64,000 bases of DNA from Olsenella_K sp050953285 (GTDB taxonomy: Bacteria > Actinomycetota > Coriobacteriia > Coriobacteriales > Atopobiaceae), in the NCBI GenBank assembly GCA_050953285.1, contig JBMNMK010000003.1:59125-123124 (forward strand), written 5' to 3'. A program made the position numbers and the translations under genes. Below are positions 36,261 to 45,172 of the stretch, in pieces. A model generated the notes under the pieces. It did not search any database, had not been told where the DNA came from, and saw nothing but the letters and a program-made list of their open reading frames with translations. Every line of letters starts with the position of its first letter. Within the stretch, counting starts at the first letter, position 1.

Positions 36261-37634
36261 ATGGCTTCTTCAGCTGACAAACTGGAGATCAAGGGCAAGT
36301 TTAGGAGCAACTTCCTTGTTATCGTAATTTTGGCAATGGCAGGTTCTGCCATCTTTGGCTTACCGTTCTTCAGGTTTGAATACTACGATGCGTATGTAAC
36401 GACCTACCATTTGACCAATACTCAGATGGGTGTTTTTAGCTCGGTCATCGGCATATTTGGCATCATTTCTTACCTGTTTGGTGGCGTGGTTGCAGATGGC
36501 ATGTCTGTCCGCAAAATCATTACGGTGTCACTGCTGGTAACAGGCATAGCGGGCTTATTTCATCTCTTGCCGCTCACGTTCTATGGGCTACTGATTGTTT
36601 ATGCGGTCTGGGGAATCTCTACGACATTTGCTTTTCAGCCTGCCTGCGTAAAAGCGGTGAGAATTCTTGCAGGTAATGATAACCAAGGGAAGGCATATGG
36701 CTTCTACGAGGGTACCTCCAGCGTTATGGGTGCCGTGATTTCTATGGTGGCACTGGGTATTTTTAACTGGGGAATCTCGCAGGCGGGCAATCAGGTGGCA
36801 GCTATGAAGGCGGGGATCATGTTCTACTCCGTCTTCAATATTATTATGGGCATCGTGGCGTTCTTTTTGCTGCGAGGAACCAGTGTAACGCTGCGCGCGG
36901 AAAAGGTGACATTTACTGGCATAGCCAACATCATCAAGAATCCAGTGGTGTGGATTATTGCGTTGGTAGGTTTTTGCAACCATATCCTTTGCATAGCGGT
37001 GTACTACTACATCCCCTATACAACCGGGATCCTGGGTGCCAGCGTAACGATAGGCGCCCTATTGGGGATCTTCCGTAAATGGGGCGGATTCGTGGGCAAT
37101 ATTGGCGGAGGCTACCTTGCGGACAAGATAGGAACTGGCAAGCTCATGCTGCGCTCCTACGGAATTGTTCTTATCGCCCAGATAGCTATGCTATTAGTGC
37201 CACCAGTGAGCTCAAGTATTGTTCTTGTAGCTGTATTGTTCGTCATTATCTATACGTTTTTCTCGATAAACACGGCAATGTCGTGGACCATGATGAGCGA
37301 AAGCGCCCTGCCGCTGGAATATTCGGGTACGATTGCGGGGCTCATCTGTACGGTTGGCGCCATACCAGAGACGTTTGTATCCCTTTTAGCTGGGCATATG
37401 ATTGATTCAAATGAAGGCGCCCTTGGGTTTAGGCTCTTCTTCATTTTCCTGGCCGCCGTGACGGTGCTGGGTTTTCTTCTGCTGAGGCTGTATAACAAGC
37501 GGCTCGAGAAGATAAAGCGCAATGCCGCGTCGCAGCCCAAAGAAACGGCGGATCAGTGCTGCGGTTGTCGAGGCGGTGTCCACGTTGTAGACGAGTGTGA
37601 GAATTCCATTACTTGTGATTTAAACTCTGGATAA
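36261..37634 (+). CDS. MFS transporter
   Basis: 457 residues with 12 predicted membrane helices. A short inter-helix loop GGVVADGMSVRK is the MFS signature, and GGGYLADKIGTGK its second-half repeat. Start ATG is 5 nt after AAGGAGG; a GTG two codons earlier overlaps that site. The C-terminal tail is cysteine-rich (QCCGCRGGVHVVDECENSITC), which is unusual and may bind metal. Cotranscribed with the two lipoproteins; a small anion or sulfur compound is a reasonable but unproven substrate. Confidence 0.85.
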   Translation: MASSADKLEIKGKFRSNFLVIVILAMAGSAIFGLPFFRFEYYDAYVTTYHLTNTQMGVFSSVIGIFGIISYLFGGVVADGMSVRKIITVSLLVTGIAGLFHLLPLTFYGLLIVYAVWGISTTFAFQPACVKAVRILAGNDNQGKAYGFYEGTSSVMGAVISMVALGIFNWGISQAGNQVAAMKAGIMFYSVFNIIMGIVAFFLLRGTSVTLRAEKVTFTGIANIIKNPVVWIIALVGFCNHILCIAVYYYIPYTTGILGASVTIGALLGIFRKWGGFVGNIGGGYLADKIGTGKLMLRSYGIVLIAQIAMLLVPPVSSSIVLVAVLFVIIYTFFSINTAMSWTMMSESALPLEYSGTIAGLICTVGAIPETFVSLLAGHMIDSNEGALGFRLFFIFLAAVTVLGFLLLRLYNKRLEKIKRNAASQPKETADQCCGCRGGVHVVDECENSITCDLNSG

Positions 37635-37670
37635 GGCGGAAGCTGTTATTAGATTTAGTGCATAAATAAG

Positions 37671-37712
37671 CCGCGATAATCTATTATGCCTAAAATATAT
37701 AGCGGTTTTTTC
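37671..37712 (+). terminator. Rho-independent terminator after the MFS gene
   Basis: CCGCGATA ... TATAGCGG (one mismatch) followed by TTTTTTCTTT, in an AT-rich stretch. Confidence 0.65.
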
Positions 37713-37833
37713 TTTGGTAGTACGGATAAAAATACGCACTGTTCTATTGGTTTCCCTGCATAAGTGCTTCATACTGACATGCGAATCGGTGAGAGATAGT
37801 TATTCACCGCAGGATTCCAAAGAGGAGGTAAGT

Positions 37834-38583
37834 ATGTTTGAGATTGCAGGAAAGACAGCAGTAGTTACTGGTGGCACGTCTGGAATTGGCTTTGCAACAG
37901 CAATGGCGCTATTAAAGAAGAGTGCAAAAGTTGTCATTGCGGGTAGAAACGAGAAGCGTGGAGCTGCGGCAGTTAACCAACTGGAGAAGATTTCAAAAGA
38001 CGTAGCCTTCTGTCAGACGGATGCCGGTGATGAGAAGAGTGTGGAAGCGCTCGTAAACTTTGCCGTTGACCATTTTGGCTCTCTTGACATCATGTTTAAC
38101 AACGCTGGCACGGGTACCATGGCGACCGTGGATGATATGACAGCAGAAGACTTTAACAAGGTCATAAATACTAATCTCACAGGCGTATTTTACGGCATGA
38201 AATATGCAGCTATCCAGATGAAAAAGCAAGGAAATGGTGGTGCTATCGTAAGCACATCTTCGATAGAGGCGGCTATTGGAGATCCACTCATTCCTTCGTA
38301 TTGTGCAGCTAAGGGCGGTGTCAATGCTATGACAAAGTCAGCTGCATTGGCGCTCGCTAAATACAATATTCGAGTGAGCACTGTCAATCCTGGCTATGTT
38401 GATACACCGCTCGTTAGCGAAGAGCTGATCGGACACGAGCGGAGACAAGAGCTGCTCAATATGCATGCACTGGGACGTTTTGCGAAGCCAGAAGAGATTG
38501 CGCACGCCGTCGTTTTTCTCGTCGAAAATGAATTTGTGACGGGCACCCATCTATATGTCGACGGCGGCTACACTGCTCACTGA
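37834..38583 (+). CDS. Short-chain dehydrogenase/reductase (SDR)
   Basis: 249-residue classical SDR: cofactor loop TGGTSGIGFA, NNAG, catalytic Ser in STSSIEAA, YCAAK (Tyr-x-x-x-Lys), PGYVDTP and the C-terminal VTGTHLYVDGGY. The start MFEIAGKT is chosen for GAGGAGGTAAGT. Substrate unknown. Base composition is more AT-rich than in the first half of the window. Confidence 0.92.
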   Translation: MFEIAGKTAVVTGGTSGIGFATAMALLKKSAKVVIAGRNEKRGAAAVNQLEKISKDVAFCQTDAGDEKSVEALVNFAVDHFGSLDIMFNNAGTGTMATVDDMTAEDFNKVINTNLTGVFYGMKYAAIQMKKQGNGGAIVSTSSIEAAIGDPLIPSYCAAKGGVNAMTKSAALALAKYNIRVSTVNPGYVDTPLVSEELIGHERRQELLNMHALGRFAKPEEIAHAVVFLVENEFVTGTHLYVDGGYTAH

Positions 38584-38625
38584 GAATTTAGACGGCACGT
38601 TTTCACATGCGCTTGATTTCGTAAG

Positions 38626-38679
38626 GATCAGGAGCCGAGATGAAGTCCGGCTCCTGATCCTGTCTCTACGCTGTTTTTT
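38626..38679 (+). terminator. Hairpin after the SDR gene
   Basis: Perfect 12-bp stem GATCAGGAGCCG / CGGCTCCTGATC (38626-38659) with a T-run 15 nt later. Confidence 0.7.
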
Positions 38680-38683
38680 GTGG

Positions 38684-39019
38684 AATAGAGATATCGTATA
38701 TGTTTCCCATTGCGAAGTGTGATGTTGGCATGGAGAAGAGCTACTCACATACCCCTTTTTCAAGAACTGATGCGCGTTCTATTGCTTGCATAAACATTAA
38801 GATTCAGGTGGTGTAATCGCTTTGCTGTTGGATTGCGAGAAATCCAGTAGAATATGAAACCATGTCTTATCCTAATTCTCAAGAGAGCGGCAATGTGGGT
38901 GCAGATAAAAACTTGCGTTGCTTGAGAGGCTGGAGGGTAGCTATGCGTCCTACGTGCCCATTGCCATCAAGAAATGGTCAAATGGTCTCAAATTGATAGT
39001 TCATAAGCTCAACTGGGGC
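38684..39019. other. Intergenic region left of the IS remnant
   Basis: No gene supported. A short frame (38908-39010, LLERLEGSYASYVPIAIKKW) has a faint transposase-like look but is too short to assign. Confidence 0.3.
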
Positions 39020-39860
39020 TGCTGACGTTTTTCTGCACTAACTTCTAAACCATGATACCGAGCTGCTCTCTATATTGTTTTTGACTTTTTCCTCCAAGAG
39101 ACAGTTTAATTCTTGACTCGTTGTACCACGTGATGTAGCGATCAAGCTCTTGTATGAACTCTTTGATACTGTAGCCTTGCCAACTGCGTCCGTAGAAAAA
39201 CTCTGCCTTGAGTCGTCCGAAGAATCCTTCCATTGCTGCATTATCCGCAGAACAGCCTTTCTTTGATCTTCTGTAGCCATAGCACTCCCCGCTTTTTTCA
39301 AAGATCTCACAGATACGCTTTCTGACCTCGGCATATTTATCAGAACGTGTGAGCGCGCGCTTCTGATAGAGATAACTACTCTTTGCAAGCTTGAATGCAT
39401 AGAGTAGATCGCAGAGTTTATGCGCCGGCCGAAGGCCTTCTACCAACAGAGTCCTTTCTCTGTTGGTTAGCTTCTTTCCGCCGGCGCCTTCTTCTTTTTC
39501 CCAAGTCGCTAACCATCTGAGACAGGGCAGCTTTCGCAAGCTCGCCAAAAGAGTCGATCTTGGCTTTCTCTTTCTCGAGCCGTACATAATCTTTTTTGAA
39601 CACGCTAAGCTCAGCTTCCGCTTTCCTGAGCTTAATATTGTCTTTCTCGATCCGAGCGACATAGCGCTGAAGTTCTTCTCTGGTCATAGTCGCTATGCCA
39701 CTTAGCGATCACGGAACGAGTTGGATAACCAAGCTGATGAAAAACCTTGGCTGCATGATAATCACATTCAATATATAGCTACACTGCCTTAAGTTTCTGT
39801 TCGTATGAATACACTGACCCATCACCCCTCTCATTTTTTTGGGACTGATTTTTGTCAACA
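39020..39860 (-). mobile_element. Degenerate IS3-family (IS150-like) element
   Basis: 841 bp against about 1.4-1.5 kb for intact relatives. Proposed ends are TGCTGACGTTTTTC at 39020 and, inverted, TGTTGACAAAAATC at 39860; they share the TG(Y)TGAC outer bases and are otherwise imperfect. No matching target duplication was seen. The ends are uncertain. Confidence 0.55.
39045..39814 (-). pseudogene. IS3-family transposase remnant (OrfA and OrfB)
   Basis: OrfA begins at a GTG (39814) as MYSYEQKLKAV and meets a TAG (39779-39781) where relatives have Lys, then continues as LYIECDYHAAKVFHQLG. A coiled-coil segment in a second frame (39418-39687, EELQRYVARIEKDNIKLR) precedes OrfB. OrfB (ending at 39045) keeps the N-terminal part to ECYGYRR, then jumps in frame to GCSADNAAMEGFFGRLKAE. 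About 120 residues holding the first two catalytic Asp of the DDE core are missing, so the transposase is inactive. Confidence 0.8.
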
Positions 39861-39862
39861 TC

Positions 39863-39920
39863 CCCGTTCATGGAGGTTTGTGAGAAAACAGTACGGTTCA
39901 TGGAGAAGTGTGCACAGACG
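39863..39920. repeat. Dispersed repeat with direct TTCATGGAG units, copy A
   Basis: Two TTCATGGAG words (near 39867 and 39897). The segment 39894-39920 matches 44960-44986 at 25 of 27 positions. It lies directly beside the IS remnant; no coding sense seen. Confidence 0.6.
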
Positions 39921-40072
39921 CGTCGGTTATCGGTCGTTCGTGTTGGCAGCGCTGCCGACGGTAGTGCTGGCGGCAAGCTTTGATGCGCTGTCCGGCATCG
40001 GTGACATGGCTCTTGCGCAGCGAAGCGCAGCATGCAGGTTCTTCTCGCCCCGCTGGCGGCTAAAAGTGCACC

Positions 40073-40088
40073 GCTAAACCGTTTTAGC
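40073..40088. promoter_or_regulatory. LacI-type operator O1 of the ribokinase operon
   Basis: GCTAAACCGTTTTAGC, near-perfect palindrome with the central CG typical of LacI-family sites. Shares TAAACCGTTTTAG with the second site 65 bp downstream. Confidence 0.7.
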
Positions 40089-40139
40089 ATAGTGGGACCA
40101 TACCATCGCATTACCTAATCCTTACCATGCAACTGGTGA

Positions 40140-40152
40140 TAAACCGTTTTAG
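40140..40152. promoter_or_regulatory. LacI-type operator O2 of the ribokinase operon
   Basis: TAAACCGTTTTAG, identical core to the site at 40075-40087, spaced 65 bp (close to six helical turns), 62 bp before the rbsK start. The LacI regulator at 43752 is the obvious candidate. Confidence 0.7.
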
Positions 40153-40214
40153 TAATCAGTGCGCCGCGCGCCAGCGTCGGTGGCGCGACCGACCAAGAGG
40201 GACGGAGGGTTCGG

Positions 40215-41159
40215 TTGGGCAAAGTTGTTGTTCTGGGCAGCCTCAACATGGATATCTCAATTGAAGCAAGCCGTGTGCCGCAGCAGGGCGAGACGGTAGA
40301 CGGCAGCAACCTGTGCATTAACCCTGGTGGAAAGGGCGCTAATCAGGCGGTTGCGGCTGCGCGAATGGGCGCTGCTACCACTATGGTGGGTGCTGTGGGC
40401 GCGGACGCCTTCGGTGCGGAGCTCGTGGGCGCGGTGGCTCAGGCGGGCGTGGACTGTTCACCTGTGCAGGCTCTGGGCTCGGACGTGTCAGGCGTTGCGC
40501 TGGTGATTCGCCACGAGGGTAACAATCGCATCGTCGTGGGTCACGGCGCCAACTACGCCGTCACACCGGATGCGGCGGAGCGCGCGCTCAGGAGCTTGCT
40601 GGCGCCAAACGACGTTTTCCTCACGCAGTTTGAGTGCCCGCCTGACACGGTTGAGCGCGCGGTGAACGTGGCCCATGAGCTGGGTGCTTACGTGATGGTC
40701 AACCCCTCGCCGGTGCGTCGGCTCTCTGCGGCATTTTGCCAGAAGGTTGACCTTCTGTGTCTCAACGAGTTGGAGTGCGCATACCTCTTGGACGTCTCCG
40801 TCGCAGAGCCCGGCACGCAATCGCCGCAGCCGCAGCAATCGCCGCAGGCAGCGCTCACGGCGCTGGGCGAGAAGGGCGTTCGCTCCGTGGTGCTGACACT
40901 GGGCGAGTGCGGCTCCCAGATCCTCCACGACGGCAGCTATATCTCCCAGCCAGCCTATGCCGTGGACGCAAAAGACACCACCTGCGCAGGAGATACCTTT
41001 GTCGGCACACTCGCCGCATGCATGGCGCAAGAAGTTGACATGCGCCGCGCGCTCAAAATGGCATCGGCGGCATCAGCGCTGGCATGCACGCAAGTGGGCG
41101 CCCAGCGCTCCATACCAAGCTTGGAACAGGTCACCAAGGCCTTAGAGGAAAGGTGGTAA
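40215..41159 (+). CDS. rbsK: Ribokinase
   Basis: PfkB-family kinase phosphorylating ribose to ribose 5-phosphate. 314 residues. Substrate motif NPGGKGANQAVAAARMG near the N-terminus; catalytic base in DTTCAGDTFVGT near residue 260. The start is TTG with GACGGAGGG upstream. A Pro/Gln-rich insert (QSPQPQQSPQ, about residue 205) is unusual. Cotranscribed with the nucleoside hydrolase, which would supply ribose. Confidence 0.92.
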   Translation: MGKVVVLGSLNMDISIEASRVPQQGETVDGSNLCINPGGKGANQAVAAARMGAATTMVGAVGADAFGAELVGAVAQAGVDCSPVQALGSDVSGVALVIRHEGNNRIVVGHGANYAVTPDAAERALRSLLAPNDVFLTQFECPPDTVERAVNVAHELGAYVMVNPSPVRRLSAAFCQKVDLLCLNELECAYLLDVSVAEPGTQSPQPQQSPQAALTALGEKGVRSVVLTLGECGSQILHDGSYISQPAYAVDAKDTTCAGDTFVGTLAACMAQEVDMRRALKMASAASALACTQVGAQRSIPSLEQVTKALEERW

Positions 41160-41161
41160 GG

Positions 41162-42103
41162 ATGGCAAAAGAGATGGCAAAAGAGACAATCATACTTGAC
41201 ACGGATCCAGGGATCGACGATGCCGTAGCCATTGGCATGGCGCTCGCATCAGATGAGGTGGACGTGAAGCTCATCACCACGGTGGGCGGCAACGTAAGTC
41301 TGGAAAATGTCACCAAAAATGCCCTCAAGCTGCTCAAATTCTGGAACCAGCACGTGGATGTGGCCGCTGGCGCCAAAGGTCCGCTGGTGCGAGACCTGGT
41401 CGATGCCAGCAACATTCACGGCGCCTCTGGTATGGAGGGCTATGAGTTTCAAGGCACGCAGGACGGCTGCTTGCTGAACGAGTGCGCAGTGGACGCTTCT
41501 TACCGCCTGATCATGGAGTCGGCCGAGCCCATAACCATCGTGGCCATAGGTCCACTTACCAACGTGGCGCTGCTGCTTAAGGTGCACCCGGAAGTGGGCG
41601 AGAAGATCCGGCGCATTGTGATGATGGGCGGAACGATAACGCGCGGCAACAAGGGTGTGCTTTCCGAGTTCAACGTGGCGACCGATCCTGAGGCGGCAAA
41701 GATTGTCTTTTCGTCCGGCGTGCCGCTGACCATGGTGGGGCTGGATATTGGCTGGAAGGCGTTGGTGCTGCCTGAAGACATTGAGGCGCTGCGCACGTCG
41801 GGTGCGACGGGGGAGATGGTCTGCGCGCTCTTCTCGCATTATCGCGGCGGGTCCATGAAGACGGGCCTTAAGATGTACGACCCCACGGCTATGGCTTACC
41901 TCATGAGGCCGGAGATGTTTGAGACGGTGGAGACCTATGTGGACGTGGAGCTGGCGGGCCAGCTGACGGCGGGCTGCACGCTGGTTGACCTCAAAGGGTA
42001 CCTGGGCAAGCCTGCCAACGCCACGGTCTGCACCTCCATTGATGCACAGGCGTTTAGGTCGTGGTTTGTTGAGACGCTTACGGCGTGCAACAAGCTGCGC
42101 TAG
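41162..42103 (+). CDS. Inosine/uridine-preferring nucleoside hydrolase
   Basis: Hydrolyses ribonucleosides to base and ribose. 313 residues. The calcium-binding motif DTDPGIDDA is at the N-terminus; family blocks GPLTNVALLL, MMGGTITRGN, EFNVATDPEAA and a late YDPTAM segment with Asp ligand follow. The ATG is 2 nt after the rbsK stop with GGTGGTAAGG. Product ribose goes to ribokinase. Confidence 0.93.
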   Translation: MAKEMAKETIILDTDPGIDDAVAIGMALASDEVDVKLITTVGGNVSLENVTKNALKLLKFWNQHVDVAAGAKGPLVRDLVDASNIHGASGMEGYEFQGTQDGCLLNECAVDASYRLIMESAEPITIVAIGPLTNVALLLKVHPEVGEKIRRIVMMGGTITRGNKGVLSEFNVATDPEAAKIVFSSGVPLTMVGLDIGWKALVLPEDIEALRTSGATGEMVCALFSHYRGGSMKTGLKMYDPTAMAYLMRPEMFETVETYVDVELAGQLTAGCTLVDLKGYLGKPANATVCTSIDAQAFRSWFVETLTACNKLR

Positions 42104-42108
42104 ATAGT

Positions 42109-42149
42109 GGCAAGCCGCAGGCAAGTCCAGGTGGCGGCAAGCTGCAGGC
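42109..42149. repeat. Short direct repeat before the permease gene
   Basis: GGCAAGCCGCAGGCAAG and GGCAAGCTGCAGGCAAG within the 84-nt gap between the hydrolase and the permease. No function seen. Confidence 0.6.
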
Positions 42150-42187
42150 AAGAAATGTTCGCGTAGGAAGGAACGTAGGAGGTTTAC

Positions 42188-43603
42188 ATGAGCCCTGTCG
42201 TAATGGTTTTGTCGGCGCTTTTGGCAGTAGCGGTGATTGTCTACATGCTCATCAAGAAGCTCGACATCAAGATTGCCCTGTTCTTGATGGGTATCTTGCT
42301 GATGTTTGTTGCTATGGCAACCGGCGGTGGCATTGCCATCAAAGATTTTGAATCATCTGGCGTGCCGCTGCTCGATCCGCTTTTGGCCATCATTTCCATC
42401 TTCAAATCCACGCTGACCGGCGCCGGCTTCATCATCTTGGTGCTGGGCGGCTACACCTCATACATGAGCGCTATCGGTGCAAACGATGTCACCGTTTCTG
42501 TTCTTACCAAGCCGATAAAACACATTAAGTCCGCCTACGTACTGGTGCCCATCGTATTCTTGCTGGGAAACCTGCTCTCTCTGGTGGTGCCCAGCGCGTC
42601 TAATCTGGCCATTATTCTTCTTGCCACGCTCTATCCGGTGCTTCGCAAGGCTGGCATGAGCCCGCTGACTGCAGGCGCTGTGATTGCTACCTCCGCTACC
42701 GTTATGCCGACGCCGCTTGGTTCGGACAACGTCGCCATTGCCAACGAGCTTGCCAAGTATCCAGAGTTTGCAGGCTTGACGGTCTCTCACTACGTCTTTG
42801 CTTACCATGCGCTGGTGTCTATCCCCACGCTTATCTTTATGGCGGTGGTGCACTACTTCTGGCAAAAAGCGCAGGACAAGCGTGGCGTTGAGGCAGGAGA
42901 AGACCAGGCGGAGATCCAGGACATCAAGGTCATTGAGGGTTCTGGCCTCTACAAGTTTGTTTACGCACTCCTGCCAGTCTTGCCCATTCTTCTCCTGATC
43001 ATTGTCTACATCTTGCAGCTTGCTGGCGTCACATCCATGAGCTTAAGTGTCGAGATCGCCACGCTCTTCTCGTTTGTTGTTGCCATCATCTGCGACCTTA
43101 TCAAGCGCCGCAATGCGCACGATGCGCTGCAAGAGACTGAGAAGTTCTTCAAGGGGATGGGCGGTGCCATGCCTATCGTTGCCCTTTTGGTAGCGGCCTC
43201 TGTCTTTGTGCTGGGCCTTCGCTCCATTGGTCTCATCTCTCTACTGCAAGGTGCCATGACGGGCATGAACGGCAGCGGCATGGGATGGGTGTTGCCGCTC
43301 ATCTTGATTGGCCTCACGGCACTCATTGTGCTGCTTTCGGGTTCTGGTACGGCGCTCTTCTTTGCTATGGTGCCGCTGATCCCGGCTTTGGCTGCAGCTG
43401 CGGGAATCTCTGCCATTGCGGTGGCTGTGCCTATGGGTCTGGCCGGAAACCTCCTGCGTGCGGTGTCTCCGGTGTCTGCGGTCGTGATCATTGTTGCCGG
43501 CAGCCTCAAGGTGAACCCACTTCAGATTGTGAAGAGGACAAGTGTACCCATGATTGCTGGATGCGTGTTCATGTTCATTCTTTCTATGGTGCTGTTCTTG
43601 TAA
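42188..43603 (+). CDS. DcuC-family permease
   Basis: 471-residue inner-membrane carrier with 11-13 hydrophobic helices, resembling anaerobic C4-dicarboxylate carriers of the DcuC group (LLSLVVPSASNLAIILLATLYP, ATSATVMPTPLGSDN, GSGTALFFAMVPLIP). AGGAGGTTTAC precedes the ATG. The operon partners are ribokinase and nucleoside hydrolase, so a nucleoside or ribose substrate is more likely here than a dicarboxylate. This is inference from context. Confidence 0.85.
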   Translation: MSPVVMVLSALLAVAVIVYMLIKKLDIKIALFLMGILLMFVAMATGGGIAIKDFESSGVPLLDPLLAIISIFKSTLTGAGFIILVLGGYTSYMSAIGANDVTVSVLTKPIKHIKSAYVLVPIVFLLGNLLSLVVPSASNLAIILLATLYPVLRKAGMSPLTAGAVIATSATVMPTPLGSDNVAIANELAKYPEFAGLTVSHYVFAYHALVSIPTLIFMAVVHYFWQKAQDKRGVEAGEDQAEIQDIKVIEGSGLYKFVYALLPVLPILLLIIVYILQLAGVTSMSLSVEIATLFSFVVAIICDLIKRRNAHDALQETEKFFKGMGGAMPIVALLVAASVFVLGLRSIGLISLLQGAMTGMNGSGMGWVLPLILIGLTALIVLLSGSGTALFFAMVPLIPALAAAAGISAIAVAVPMGLAGNLLRAVSPVSAVVIIVAGSLKVNPLQIVKRTSVPMIAGCVFMFILSMVLFL

Positions 43604-43627
43604 ACTGCAAGTATAGAAGCTCAAGCA

Positions 43628-43660
43628 ACCGCCCATGCGAGCCTCGTGTGGGCGGTTTTT
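43628..43660 (+). terminator. Rho-independent terminator of the nucleoside operon
   Basis: ACCGCCCA / TGGGCGGT followed by TTTTTGG. Confidence 0.88.
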
Positions 43661-43751
43661 GGTAGGTGCGAGCGGCGGGTGCATGAAGGCGACGTGCGGG
43701 CGTTGGCGCGCGACGGCGGCGCATGCGGTGCAGGAAGGCGTGGAGGTTGCA

Positions 43752-44828
43752 GTGGCTAACCAAAGAACGCGAACTACGCTTAAAGACATAGCGGAAGAGG
43801 TGGGCCTTTCTGTCACTGCGGTCTCCCTTACGCTCAACGGTAAGAAAGTTCGCCTGTCAGAGGAAAACAAGCAGCGCATCCGAGAGGTGGCGGCGCGCCG
43901 ACATTATCACGCCAATTCGGTGGCACGGAGCCTGACCCTCAGGCGGACAGACACCTTTGGCTTACTGGTGCCAGACATTGAGAATCCCTTCTTTGCATCG
44001 TTGGCAAAGGCGCTGGAAGAGAGCAGTCGTAAGGACGGTAAGGCACTCTTTATTGTGAACTCCAACGACGACCCCAAGGCAGACGTGCGATCGCTTGAGA
44101 TGCTGGCCGCGCGCGAAGTCGACGGCATCTTCATGGTCCCCAGTTACACGCCGCATGCCGAGGGCGCCCACGCCTGCGATCTTTCGGATTACACAGAGGT
44201 GAAAAATGTCCTGGCACACCTTGAGTGTCCGTACGTTATGGTGGATAGATCTACACCAAATACCTCATGTGATTGCGTTTCTTTTGATAACGTGACCGGT
44301 GCTGCCCTGGCAACGGCTCGCCTCATTGCCCACGGCCATCGCCGTATTGCTTGCATTGCAAACACCTGTTCCGTGAACGGTCTGGGCCGGCTCAAGGGCT
44401 ATACGCAGGCGCTTGAGGCGGCTGGCATTCCCGTGGATGACAACATCATTTTTGAAAGCGATTACCACGAAGAGGGTGGCTATACCGCCGCTCAACGGCT
44501 AGCTCCCTACATCCTGGGCAGCACGTCGGACAGCCGACGCGTGACAGCGGTGATTTCCTGCAGCGATATGACCACGCTGGGCGTGATTGGCTACTTTAGG
44601 GAGGCAAAGATCTCCGTTCCCGGCGACTGCTCCATCATTTCATACGACAACAGCCAGGCGCTTCGGTTTGCCAGCCCCGGCATTACCGCTGTTGCCCAGG
44701 ATATCCCACGTCTTTCTCGCTGTGCGTATGAGTGCATGATGAAGCGCATCGAAAACCCGGATGCACCCTACGCTAATGTGGTGCTCCAACCCGAGCTGGT
44801 ACTGCGGGATAGCGTCATAACGCTCTGA
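43752..44828 (+). CDS. LacI-family transcriptional regulator
   Basis: 358 residues. N-terminal helix-turn-helix TTLKDIAEEVGLSVTAVSLTLNG, hinge helix ANSVARSL, then a periplasmic-binding-protein-like effector domain (GLLVPDIENPFF, DGIFMVPS, AISCSDMTTLGVIGYFRE, ISYDNS). The GTG start is placed 5 nt after GGAGG; the longer frame would begin inside the preceding terminator. Likely represses the rbsK operon through the two TAAACCGTTTTAG sites, responding to ribose or a nucleoside product (inferred). Confidence 0.9.
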   Translation: MANQRTRTTLKDIAEEVGLSVTAVSLTLNGKKVRLSEENKQRIREVAARRHYHANSVARSLTLRRTDTFGLLVPDIENPFFASLAKALEESSRKDGKALFIVNSNDDPKADVRSLEMLAAREVDGIFMVPSYTPHAEGAHACDLSDYTEVKNVLAHLECPYVMVDRSTPNTSCDCVSFDNVTGAALATARLIAHGHRRIACIANTCSVNGLGRLKGYTQALEAAGIPVDDNIIFESDYHEEGGYTAAQRLAPYILGSTSDSRRVTAVISCSDMTTLGVIGYFREAKISVPGDCSIISYDNSQALRFASPGITAVAQDIPRLSRCAYECMMKRIENPDAPYANVVLQPELVLRDSVITL

Positions 44829-44834
44829 CCTACT

Positions 44835-44891
44835 GTGATGTATTGCTGGCGTTGCCGTGCCGAGCCGTGACTACCCGTGCTGGCATCGCCT
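44835..44891 (+). repeat. 57-nt dispersed repeat, left copy
   Basis: Begins GTGATGTATTGCTGGC and matches 47027-47083 at about 46 of 57 positions in the same orientation. Together the copies bracket the AlbA_2 gene and its arrays. Confidence 0.7.
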
Positions 44892-44902
44892 CTAACACAA
44901 AA

Positions 44903-44986
44903 CTCCATGAACCGTCGTGTTCGCGCCACGTTTGTCCAGATAAGATTTTCGGAAATCGACGGTTCATGGAGAAGTGTGCGCGGACG
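44903..44986. repeat. Inverted repeat with dispersed-repeat copy B
   Basis: CTCCATGAACCGTCG (44903-44917) and its exact complement CGACGGTTCATGGAG (44957-44971), 39 nt apart. The right part continues into 44960-44986, the copy of the repeat found beside the IS remnant at 39894-39920. The span resembles a small non-autonomous element. Confidence 0.6.
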
Positions 44987-45099
44987 AGACAGAGTGTGGC
45001 GGCTCGCGCCACGATCTTCTCGCCCGACGCGACTTTACTGTGGAAATGGCGTTATACTTAGAAAGAAGTGTAGTCTACTGTAGAAAAAATGGTAGTTAC

Positions 45100-45172
45100 T
45101 TAGGAACTTACCATCTCTACTTAGGAAGTTACTGTGGAAGTTGACTTCCTAAGTTCCTAAGTAACTTCCTAA
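45100..45172. repeat. TTAGGAA/TTCCTAA array upstream of the AlbA_2 gene
   Basis: Two TTAGGAA (45100, 45121) then three TTCCTAA (45146, 45154, 45166), each flanked by ACT/AGT, so the array folds or presents paired half sites. A near copy is at 46831-46895. A GTGCACC x3 tandem follows at about 45212-45231. Confidence 0.75.

Noticed and set aside
38908..39010. Frame LLERLEGSYASYVPIAIKKW considered as a Mutator-type transposase fragment
   Set aside because: Too short and lacks the defining NW..L..FF motif; noted only as intergenic.
45100..45172. Short repeats considered as a CRISPR array
   Set aside because: Units are 7-14 nt with mixed orientation and no constant-length spacers; no cas genes in the window.
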